Notes under the pieces: model-generated
Databases searched by the model: none
Told to the model about the DNA's origin: nothing
What the model saw: the letters and a program-made list of their open reading frames with translations, nothing else
Part shown: one piece after another, positions 52,528-59,422 of the stretch
Position numbering within the stretch: the first letter of the stretch is position 1
Layout: each line of letters begins with the position of its first letter
Made by a program: the position numbers and the translations under genes
NCBI RefSeq assembly: GCF_000518805.1
Contig: NZ_JAEH01000034.1
Coordinates: 1-64,000, forward strand
Length of the DNA: 64,000 nucleotides
Source: Shewanella waksmanii ATCC BAA-643
GTDB lineage: Bacteria > Pseudomonadota > Gammaproteobacteria > Enterobacterales > Shewanellaceae
Reading direction: 5' to 3'

Positions 52528-52851
52528 ATGCCAAGCAATAATGTTAGCATCAGCTCTGCTAAGGCCATGGCGGCGGCCAACAAAGCCGCTAGCGCAGGTA
52601 AAGCTTATCAGGCTGTTGCCCAATCTGCCGGTATTACCATTCAAGATGCCACTGACTCACTGCGCAATGTCCAAACCATGAGTAACACAGCGCGCGGTGC
52701 GGCCTTGGGGCAGCTGCTTGCTACTGAAGATGTGGCAACCTTTACCGCGGTAACCACCGCCATCGCAACCATGGAAACCGCCTGCATTGCCAACTACACA
52801 GCCATTGGAGCGGCAGCCAGTGGTGTATTAACAGGCTTCCCTTCTAGCTAA
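52528..52851 (+). CDS. small protein of the AGKAYQ family (copy 2)
   Basis: 107 residues with the core AGKAYQAVAQSAGITIQDATDSLRNVQTM and ARGAALGQLLATEDVATF, matching 47894-48250 at a majority of positions in that stretch, and the shared ending FTAIG-type / LTGFP (YTAIGAAASGVLTGFPSS). AGG precedes the ATG by 12 nt. Another accessory R-body candidate. Confidence 0.78.
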   Translation: MPSNNVSISSAKAMAAANKAASAGKAYQAVAQSAGITIQDATDSLRNVQTMSNTARGAALGQLLATEDVATFTAVTTAIATMETACIANYTAIGAAASGVLTGFPSS

Positions 52852-52883
52852 CATCAGCATATTTTTAACGATAAGGAGATCAA

Positions 52884-53651
52884 ATGGCCAACTTTATTAT
52901 CGGTGGCTGGACCCAAAATATTCACTATCAAGTCCCACCACAATTTGATGTCATTATGTATGGCATGGTCACTAATCTTACTGGCCTAACCACAGGTACA
53001 GCGGATGCACCAGGTTGGAGCCCAACAAAAGTAAGTGCGCCCAGAAACAGCCTAGCGACAGTGATGTGGACCTATGGTGGTGGGGGCGCTGCACCGAACA
53101 ACATGCCAGATTCAGATCAAGGCATAGAGCAGATAGTGCAGTGCACTAAAAACCACTATTGGGATGGTGTTGACTTTGATGATGAAAGTAACATGAATAT
53201 TGCAATGGTAATCGACACCATGCAGCAACTAACGCCAAAACAAAGCAGCTACACGTTTAGCGCAGGTTGGGATTATAACAACCCTAACAGCTCCACTTTA
53301 GGTGCGGCCACTAATCAGGCTGTGAAAAATATCGCTGCAGCCAATTGCACCAACCGTTTTATCTTGATGTGTTACGGCGCACAGATGTGGAGCATGCAAG
53401 ATATTGAGCAAAATGTACGCCCAGCAATTGAACGTACGTTAGCCAATGGCGTCGCTAGAAAACACATTATTTTAGCGCTCACGCCAGCAGGATTAACCGA
53501 CGACAACTTAGATTACTTTTTGAACACGGTGAAACACTATGATATTGGCGGATTGTTTATCTGGGAAGTAGATAAACTGCCGGAAAAAGCCCTCGCGTAC
53601 ATATCGGCATCACTCACATCAACCGCTCCAAAATCTGCCTTACCCTGTTAA
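52884..53651 (+). CDS. GH18-like glycoside hydrolase without signal peptide
   Basis: 255 residues. Small TIM-barrel glycosidase of the GH18 type: the active-site signature WDGVDFDDE at 93-101 fits D-G-x-D-x-D-x-E with the catalytic Glu101. Other strands: FIIGGWTQN, VIMYGMVTNL, ATVMWTYGGGG, RFILMCYGAQMW, GGLFIWEVDKL. GH18 enzymes cleave chitin or N-acetylglucosamine-containing glycans. No export signal, so release would need lysis or R-body delivery. AAGGAG lies before the ATG. A GCCCAT/ATGGGC hairpin (53659-53675) follows the stop. Confidence 0.78.
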   Translation: MANFIIGGWTQNIHYQVPPQFDVIMYGMVTNLTGLTTGTADAPGWSPTKVSAPRNSLATVMWTYGGGGAAPNNMPDSDQGIEQIVQCTKNHYWDGVDFDDESNMNIAMVIDTMQQLTPKQSSYTFSAGWDYNNPNSSTLGAATNQAVKNIAAANCTNRFILMCYGAQMWSMQDIEQNVRPAIERTLANGVARKHIILALTPAGLTDDNLDYFLNTVKHYDIGGLFIWEVDKLPEKALAYISASLTSTAPKSALPC

Positions 53652-53758
53652 CCCTAAAGCCCATCTTTGATGGGCGCGATACCACAGCCGAATCACACCA
53701 ACGCAGCTAAAATCTTTAGTAGCAAAGATGCGCAACAAATCGCTAAGGAATCGTAAGT

Positions 53759-53814
53759 TTTACCAAGTAGATGGTTAACTATTCCAAGTTGGTAAAAGTC
53801 ACGCTAGTTATAGT
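53759..53814 (+). promoter_or_regulatory. Reb promoter P3 (ACCAA/TCCAA repeats, -10 TATAGT)
   Basis: TTTTACCAAGTAG (ACCAA at 53762) and TATTCCAAGTTG (TCCAA at 53783), 21 bp apart, with an inverted TTGGTAAAAG right after; -10 TATAGT at 53809, 26 bp after the second repeat. Confidence 0.7.
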
Positions 53815-53942
53815 TATTCTATCAAGAGCTAGCGCTTTTGATCTGAACATGGAGCCGCACGACGACAGTTAAGTAATACCACAATGTTGATCAAGCTAGC
53901 TCTATTCAAGCACTTACAGCATTTAATAGAGGAACATCTTAC

Positions 53943-54617
53943 ATGGAAGATTTTAATTTAAGAGCACAAACTGAAGTGGCGACCCGCCACGCAAAAGGCT
54001 TTGTGTCTAGCGCAGTGGTTAATCCTATTCTCGCCGACCAATACCAAACAGAAGACTACAGTTTTTGTCTTAGAGAAATAGGCATTTCTTCTAAAGACAG
54101 CAAAGAACCCCAACACTTTTTAACCAATTTAGAAGCCTATAGCATTATGCTAGCAGCTGATGAAGGCGGTAGTGGATTATCGCTAATGCCGCTATATAAA
54201 ATACCACAAACCAAACCTATCAAAGCGACTAGCATTGCCGATGAAGCAAATGCCAACGGCAAAATTATCGTCGCAGAGCTCAACCATGTTGGACTACCTT
54301 TAGGGATCACGGTGTGGATAGATATAGAGAGTATTAATGCCTTAAGTGCTCAGCCAGATGATAAGAGCTTTACCGCAGAACAAACTAAGCAGTATCTAAA
54401 AGCGTTATGCGATTACGTCCTCGATGCAGGCTATTCCGTAGGTTATTACTATGGCAATACATCAGGTTGTAGCTGTCCATCTGAAGCACCGACATCAGGT
54501 AACAATGTTCTACAGTCAATTAGTTGCGCCAATGGGCTAGGTGAAAGTCAGTTCCATAGCATCTCAATTGGAGAAAATAACGATTCCTGCAAAATCCGCT
54601 GGGCGTATTATCAATAA
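53943..54617 (+). CDS. DUF1906/Rv2525c-like glycoside-hydrolase-fold protein
   Basis: 224 residues. The order GFVSSAVVN, LSLMPLYKIP, SIADEANANGKIIVAELNHVGLPLGITVWIDIES (Asp127, Glu129), QTKQYLKALCDYVLDAGYSVGYYYGN follows the GH25-like Rv2525c/DUF1906 barrel, where the strand-end Asp/Glu cluster lies at IDIES. Five cysteines in the C-terminal third (GCSCPS, ISCANG, DSCKIR among them). No signal peptide. Possible peptidoglycan or other glycan target; inferred. It is alone between P3 and a terminator. Confidence 0.6.
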   Translation: MEDFNLRAQTEVATRHAKGFVSSAVVNPILADQYQTEDYSFCLREIGISSKDSKEPQHFLTNLEAYSIMLAADEGGSGLSLMPLYKIPQTKPIKATSIADEANANGKIIVAELNHVGLPLGITVWIDIESINALSAQPDDKSFTAEQTKQYLKALCDYVLDAGYSVGYYYGNTSGCSCPSEAPTSGNNVLQSISCANGLGESQFHSISIGENNDSCKIRWAYYQ

Positions 54618-54635
54618 CCCCCCTATCGTGGCGCA

Positions 54636-54675
54636 GACATCACACGGTCTTGTACTGTGTGATGGCTTTGTTTCT
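54636..54675 (+). terminator. probable terminator after the DUF1906-like gene
   Basis: CATCACAC - GGTCTTGTACT - GTGTGATG followed by GCTTTGTTTCT. A perfect 8-bp stem with a modest T-rich tail, 19 bp after the stop. Confidence 0.6.
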
Positions 54676-54726
54676 AACCTACATGGCGATGCCATGCACC
54701 ACAAAAATGCATAAAAGCCCCTAAGT

Positions 54727-54784
54727 TGTACCATTTCGATTGCGTTGTTTTGCCAATCTTTATTGTGTATTTAATTTCTATAAT
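54727..54784 (+). promoter_or_regulatory. Reb promoter P4 (ACCAT/GCCAA repeats, -10 TATAAT)
   Basis: TTGTACCATTTCG (ACCAT at 54730) and TTTTGCCAATC (GCCAA at 54752), 22 bp apart; consensus -10 TATAAT at 54779, 27 bp after the second repeat. The repeats are the least perfect and the -10 the most perfect of the set. Confidence 0.65.
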
Positions 54785-54858
54785 TTGCGTTGAAAGTCAC
54801 CCGTTTGAACAACAGGGCTTTTAACTCATTCACAATCGAAAGAATAAGGAAATTTACA

Positions 54859-55128
54859 ATGGCATTCCCTACAGCAGTCAACGATCAAATCACCGATTCC
54901 GTCACCCAAGCTAATGTAAAGGTACTTGGCGATGCACCAGCACTCTCTATGGGTAACTTGTTCCAAGCGACTTCTCAAGCACTCGGTAATGCTGCCCACA
55001 ATGCGACTTCGGCGCAGCAACAGATGGCAGTAACCGCACAAGCGGCAACCACAATGGGCGTTACTACCCTGTATTCCATCGACACCGCCAGTACTGGCAT
55101 GGCGACCAAAACCATTCTAGGAGCCTAG
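54859..55128 (+). CDS. R-body structural protein, RebB family (copy 4)
   Basis: 89 residues from the ATG at 54859 (AATAAGGA upstream; the frame is open earlier). Protein sequence differs from copy 1 at only residues 29, 56, 58 and 81 over the first 84, but the DNA differs at many third codon positions. It has its own promoter and terminator, so its dose can be set apart from the main operon. Confidence 0.92.
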   Translation: MAFPTAVNDQITDSVTQANVKVLGDAPALSMGNLFQATSQALGNAAHNATSAQQQMAVTAQAATTMGVTTLYSIDTASTGMATKTILGA

Positions 55129-55188
55129 TTTCTAGCAGCTTAATCTCTAGCGGCCCAAAGCAGGCTGTCATTATTATGCTAAACATCA

Positions 55189-55226
55189 AAAAATGCCTGA
55201 ACACTCGTGTTCAGGCATTACTTTTT
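55189..55226 (+). terminator. intrinsic terminator after rebB copy 4
   Basis: AATGCCTGAACAC - TCG - TGTTCAGGCATT, a 12-bp stem preceded by an A-run and followed by ACTTTTTCCCC. Confidence 0.92.
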
Positions 55227-55258
55227 CCCCTTTAGATTGACTAAATAAGTTACGAAAA

Positions 55259-55315
55259 AACGCCAATCAGTCACCTAAGTTAATCCAATTCTTAGCCCAA
55301 ATAGCTGGCTATATT
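55259..55315 (+). promoter_or_regulatory. Reb promoter P5 (GCCAA/TCCAA repeats, -10 TATATT)
   Basis: ACGCCAATCAG (GCCAA at 55262) and TAATCCAATTC (TCCAA at 55284), 22 bp apart; -10 TATATT at 55310, 26 bp after the second repeat. Leader ~35 nt. It drives the protease/PatG-like operon. Confidence 0.65.
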
Positions 55316-55350
55316 GATGGCTTCAAGCCACTAACCAAAAGGCAAACAAG

Positions 55351-57219
55351 GTGAACAATATAAACCCCAAGGCCAATTTCCAACTTGGTCAGCTTTACCA
55401 TCAAAGCCAAGGCAACCCAGAAATTGTAGTGGCAATTATTGATGGCGCCATTGATGGGCAGCATGCCGATTTTTCCCAAACCAATCTCAAGATGCTAGAC
55501 GACTCCCAAACAGTAACCTGTGACTCGGCCGATGCTCCTTCATGCCAACACGGCACCTTTATTACCGGTATCTTAGCCGCTAACCGAGACTCGCAAGCAC
55601 CCGGAATCTGCCCGCAATGTACCTTCCTAGCCCGGCCAATATTTTGTCAAGCCGATGACCTAGCAAGCTGCCCGCCGGTCACACAACAGCAGCTTGCCGA
55701 TGCGGTCAATCAGTGTATTGATGCTGGTGCAGATATTATCAATATGAGTGTCGGCTTGAGTGGCCAACCCGAGCCCTTATCCGCCGAGCTAAAGCAAGCC
55801 TACGACAAAGCAAAACAAAATGACGTGCTACTTGTCGGTGCCAGCGGTAATCAATTCAGCGAAGAGGTGAATAGCATCTTCGCCCACCCTTGGGTTATTG
55901 CGGTAAGTGCAGTCGATGCTCAAGGACAAATACTGCCTAGCGCCAATACGGGCCAATGGGTAGCTGAACATGGTTTGCTCGCACCAGGGGATCAAATCAC
56001 CAGTACCGCTGCGGGCGGTGGCTATAAACAAATGACTGGGACCAGCGCTGCTGCACCTTTTGTTACCGGCGCAGCAGCCCTGTTGTGGAGCTTAAACCCC
56101 AGCGTAACTTCACAAACTATCTACGACGCTTTAATGCATCATGGCCCTAAGCAGCAAGCTAACATCCCAAGCGCACTAGATGGCGAGGCGAGCTTAGGAC
56201 AACTTAACCGTGACTTACCCGCCAACCCTCGAGAACCGCAAATGATGACAACAACACCAATCAACACACCATCTGCATCAAGCCAAGCGAATAAGGCCGG
56301 TGATGGCAGCATAGAAGTGCAGCAAATAGACATGCAGCAAGCAAATATACAATCACTCAGCCCGCAATCTTGTGGCTGCCAACAAGCAAACGGCGCCTGT
56401 AGTTGCCAAACCGATCAACCCTCGCCCCCACCACTGGCCTATGCTGTTGGTATCTTAACCGTGACTTTTCCCAATCAAGGGGTTCAACAAGCTTTTGACA
56501 GCGCCGCACAACAGTTAAAAGTCAGCGAGCTAGATTACTATCAAGTGTTTAGTCACCAAGACAGTCAAACAAGGCAATATCCTTATTTATACCTTGCGGC
56601 TCAAGCACAGTGGCAACTAAGCATTGATGGCGCTAACCACTATTTGGTGGTGCCGCGCTCCATCGTTGAATTACAACAATGTATTGCCGCCCTAAAACCG
56701 CAGCCAAATACCTTGCAACCCGTTTACTCTACTGTCATAGGCTATATCGGCCCTAACGACAGCCAGAACTCGCTGCCCACTTTAATGTGTGAACAGCTCT
56801 TCAGCCAAACCATGGATGAGCTGCACAACATGTTAAAGAGCTATACTGGCGCCAGTTCTGATGCCATTCAAGATGTTATCCGCCAATTGGAGCTCAACCC
56901 TAACGCCGGAGACAATGACTTTGCCCGCGCAAAAAACTATTTGGCGTTTCGTTATCCCGATGTTTACCAACATACCCACCAGCTAAAAAACAAGAACAGC
57001 TCAAATAATGGCGATGCAAACCAATATTTCCTAGCCGATGTAAATTGCAATTACGCTGACATCGAATCAAATCAAACCCTGGTTGATGTGGTTTTCACTT
57101 ATCAGGCAAACGATAGTGACCAACAAAAACACTACTATTGTTGTGTCGATGTTTCCGGTTGCTTTCCTTTTATCAGTAGCGCGATTCAACCTTTTATTCC
57201 CTACACCTTAGTGTCTTGA
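55351..57219 (+). CDS. subtilisin-like protease fused to a PatG-like domain
   Basis: 622 residues, GTG start with AAAGG 8 nt upstream. Residues ~20-285 are an S8 subtilase with an intact triad: Asp31 (VVAIIDGAID), His68 (CQHGTFITGI), Ser232 (MTGTSAAAPFVTGAAAL), plus oxyanion Asn167 (GASGNQ). No signal peptide or clear propeptide. After a linker comes a Cys-rich knot, CGCQQANGACSC (341-352), and a C-terminal domain (~361-622) like the one in cyanobactin protease PatG: YAVGILTVTFPNQGVQQAFDSA, PYLYLAAQAQWQLSIDGANHYLVVP. PatG-type proteases process ribosomal peptides; the substrate here is unknown. First gene after P5. Confidence 0.85.
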   Translation: MNNINPKANFQLGQLYHQSQGNPEIVVAIIDGAIDGQHADFSQTNLKMLDDSQTVTCDSADAPSCQHGTFITGILAANRDSQAPGICPQCTFLARPIFCQADDLASCPPVTQQQLADAVNQCIDAGADIINMSVGLSGQPEPLSAELKQAYDKAKQNDVLLVGASGNQFSEEVNSIFAHPWVIAVSAVDAQGQILPSANTGQWVAEHGLLAPGDQITSTAAGGGYKQMTGTSAAAPFVTGAAALLWSLNPSVTSQTIYDALMHHGPKQQANIPSALDGEASLGQLNRDLPANPREPQMMTTTPINTPSASSQANKAGDGSIEVQQIDMQQANIQSLSPQSCGCQQANGACSCQTDQPSPPPLAYAVGILTVTFPNQGVQQAFDSAAQQLKVSELDYYQVFSHQDSQTRQYPYLYLAAQAQWQLSIDGANHYLVVPRSIVELQQCIAALKPQPNTLQPVYSTVIGYIGPNDSQNSLPTLMCEQLFSQTMDELHNMLKSYTGASSDAIQDVIRQLELNPNAGDNDFARAKNYLAFRYPDVYQHTHQLKNKNSSNNGDANQYFLADVNCNYADIESNQTLVDVVFTYQANDSDQQKHYYCCVDVSGCFPFISSAIQPFIPYTLVS

Positions 57220-57256
57220 ATCCACATACGTTATCCGTATAAAAAGGAGTTTAATT

Positions 57257-58045
57257 ATGACAACGACTACACAATCTAATCCCACGGGCACGAGGGATGT
57301 CACAGCTAGCATCGCACCGCAAAACTGCGGCGGTGGTGAGCAAACTTTTGTATTTGCTATCGGTCAATTCCGCCCCTACTTCGCTACGCTCGATCTGCAA
57401 CATGAATTTAATGCTGCATCGCAAACAATAAAGGCAACCAAGGGTGATTACTACGCGGTGTTCTCTCACACGATAAGTGCACCAGGGGAGAGTCAGCTTA
57501 GCGTCCACCCCTATGCCTATTTAGCTGAGCAAGCTTGCTGGGTGTTTACTATCAATGATGTCGACAGCTACTTAATGGTTCCCAGCTCTGAAATTGTGCT
57601 AAATGCCTTTATTTCAGCTCTTAACCCCTCACTCGCCCCCTCAGCCGTTACGCTGTGTGGCATGTTAGGCCCCAAAGCGCCTGCTAGTTATTGTGGCAAT
57701 CTCAATCTTCCTTTAGTGATGACAAGCAACTTACTAACGCTCGACCAACAACAGTCCGAGCTGTTACCAATCAAAGCCAACAGTGGCATTAGCGATGCTG
57801 ATCGCGCGGTCAATTTTCTTATGACTCAACTACCCAGCTTAAGCCAACAGCAAAGTCTTAATCTAACCAGCTTACAAAGCTTGAGTTTTCAGTTCAGCAC
57901 TGCCGTTGATAACAGAACTGTTGTTGAAGTCATCTTAGGGTTTAACCAAAACGGCATAAATAATTTTTATGCCTGTGGCATCGACGTGAGCGATCAAAAC
58001 CCTTTCCTTACTTTCCCGCTACGCACATTTGTGCCAGCCAATTAA
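57257..58045 (+). CDS. stand-alone PatG-like domain protein
   Basis: 262 residues. N-terminal ~28 residues end in IAPQNCGGGEQ, a short Cys/Gly motif like the one ahead of the PatG-like part of the protease. Then FVFAIGQFRPYFATLDLQHEFN, AYLAEQACWVFTINDVDSYLMVPSS and the C-terminal VVEVILGFNQNGINNFYACGIDVSDQNPF. These correspond to the PatG C-terminal module. AAAGGAG precedes the ATG; 37 bp after the protease gene. Probably a partner of the protease. Confidence 0.75.
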   Translation: MTTTTQSNPTGTRDVTASIAPQNCGGGEQTFVFAIGQFRPYFATLDLQHEFNAASQTIKATKGDYYAVFSHTISAPGESQLSVHPYAYLAEQACWVFTINDVDSYLMVPSSEIVLNAFISALNPSLAPSAVTLCGMLGPKAPASYCGNLNLPLVMTSNLLTLDQQQSELLPIKANSGISDADRAVNFLMTQLPSLSQQQSLNLTSLQSLSFQFSTAVDNRTVVEVILGFNQNGINNFYACGIDVSDQNPFLTFPLRTFVPAN

Positions 58046-58058
58046 CTGAGGTGATCTG

Positions 58059-58964
58059 ATGAAAAGCCTATCAATACAAGCCAACAACATCACAGGGAAC
58101 GGTGTGCAACAGCAGCTCCCATGGCATGGCTTAAAAAAACCCTCCATTGAACCTGCCAATCATGACGATACAAACAACTGGATTTATGTGGTGGGTAAAA
58201 TCAATGCGCTATTTCCATCGCTAAGTTTGGAGCAGGAGTTTTTGCAAGCGAGCCAAATAGCCGGAACACCGCCTCCAGCTAACAGCATGGCCAGCGATCA
58301 AGTCGAACTCGAACAAATCAACAGCCAACCACAACAGTCAAAGTGGCTATATAACGGCCTCAGCCAACCGCAAAACTTATACATTGCCAGAGAGATGAAT
58401 TGGGTGCTAGAAAATACCGACAACAATCATCTATTCAGTCTATTACCGACTTCCAACCAGTGCTTATTACAGTTGATCTCCGCTTTGAGTCCAGACACCG
58501 GTAATATTATTCTTGTTGGCCAACGCTTAGCTGACGGACGTGTTGCGGTCAGTAATATCACCGCAACCAACACCCCGGCTTTGCAACAAGTTGCCCAACA
58601 GGAACAAAGCAAAAGCACATCCTTTACCCAAGTGGTCAATGAACTGTTATCACTTAACGCTAACAACGGTGAATCTGATGCGGAACGAGCGATTAATTTC
58701 ACCCTATACAATAACGATAAAATTTATACAGAAACCTATGGGTTTTGCTATCAACCCAACACATCGGGAGCCAACCCAAGTGGGTACCAGCTGGTGAACG
58801 TCCAAGTCAAAACCCAAACCAGTGGCGATAGGCTCATCGCTAAGGTGATATTTCACTATCAAGGCATTAATACTGGCGCCAGCCAAAGCTGGTATTGCGC
58901 TGTCGATGTCACCGGCGAATACCCATTTATCACCGTGCCTTGGAAACAGCATCTATGCCACTAA
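58059..58964 (+). CDS. second stand-alone PatG-like domain protein
   Basis: 301 residues. WIYVVGKINALFPSLSLEQEFLQAS (~47-71), LYIAREMNWVLENTDNNHLFSLLP (~109-132), ESDAERAINFTLYNN and the closing LIAKVIFHYQGINTGASQSWYCAVDVTGEYPF match the two neighbours domain by domain, with a longer insert after the first block. Starts 13 bp after the previous gene (GAGG upstream) and overlaps the next gene by 10 bp. Confidence 0.72.
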   Translation: MKSLSIQANNITGNGVQQQLPWHGLKKPSIEPANHDDTNNWIYVVGKINALFPSLSLEQEFLQASQIAGTPPPANSMASDQVELEQINSQPQQSKWLYNGLSQPQNLYIAREMNWVLENTDNNHLFSLLPTSNQCLLQLISALSPDTGNIILVGQRLADGRVAVSNITATNTPALQQVAQQEQSKSTSFTQVVNELLSLNANNGESDAERAINFTLYNNDKIYTETYGFCYQPNTSGANPSGYQLVNVQVKTQTSGDRLIAKVIFHYQGINTGASQSWYCAVDVTGEYPFITVPWKQHLCH

Positions 58965-59389
58965 CAGGACAAAGTGAGCAATATACCTTAAAGCTCTGTA
59001 CCAATAACTTGTGGGCAAGCGCAAACCAGAGCGGTCATCCAAGGCTCAAACACTGTTATGCGCAGGTCCTCGACCAAGATGGCAAGCTAGTGCAGAGTTT
59101 ATCTTATGGTTTATCGGGTGTGGGGGCGGAAAAACAGTTGCAGACCGCATCCACCCAATGCCAAACATTGAGTTCGACATTATCAAGCCAGCAAGTCACC
59201 CAGTTTGTGGAAAGTTTTGCCAAGCAAGGCGAAAAATCCTATCAATGGGGCAAGCAAGATTGCTGCTCAATAGTCAACCACGCGGTAACACAAAGCTTAA
59301 ATCAGCCTGTGTCTAAGAGCGTTGCCATCGCTCAACAACGACTGCAACGCTCAAGAAACTTATCCATAAAAGTAAACAATAAATATTGA
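58955..59389 (+). CDS. small protein, possible permuted papain-fold (His...Cys) enzyme
   Basis: 144 residues from the ATG at 58955 (TGGAAA upstream), overlapping the previous gene by 10 bp. An N-terminal His block, LKHCYAQVLDQDGKLVQSLSYGLSG, and a C-terminal Cys block, YQWGKQDCCSIVNHAVTQ, lie ~75 residues apart. This is the order found in permuted NlpC/P60 and related DUF4105-type folds. The assignment is a weak structural guess. Last gene of the protease operon; no terminator seen after it. Confidence 0.5.
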   Translation: MPLTGQSEQYTLKLCTNNLWASANQSGHPRLKHCYAQVLDQDGKLVQSLSYGLSGVGAEKQLQTASTQCQTLSSTLSSQQVTQFVESFAKQGEKSYQWGKQDCCSIVNHAVTQSLNQPVSKSVAIAQQRLQRSRNLSIKVNNKY

Positions 59390-59422
59390 ATTTATATTAT
59401 TGATTACCCTTTATGAACAATA

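Noticed and set aside
55351..59389. Cyanobactin biosynthesis cluster
   Set aside because: There is no precursor peptide with a recognisable core, no PatD-like cyclodehydratase and no prenyltransferase; only the protease and PatG-like modules are shared.
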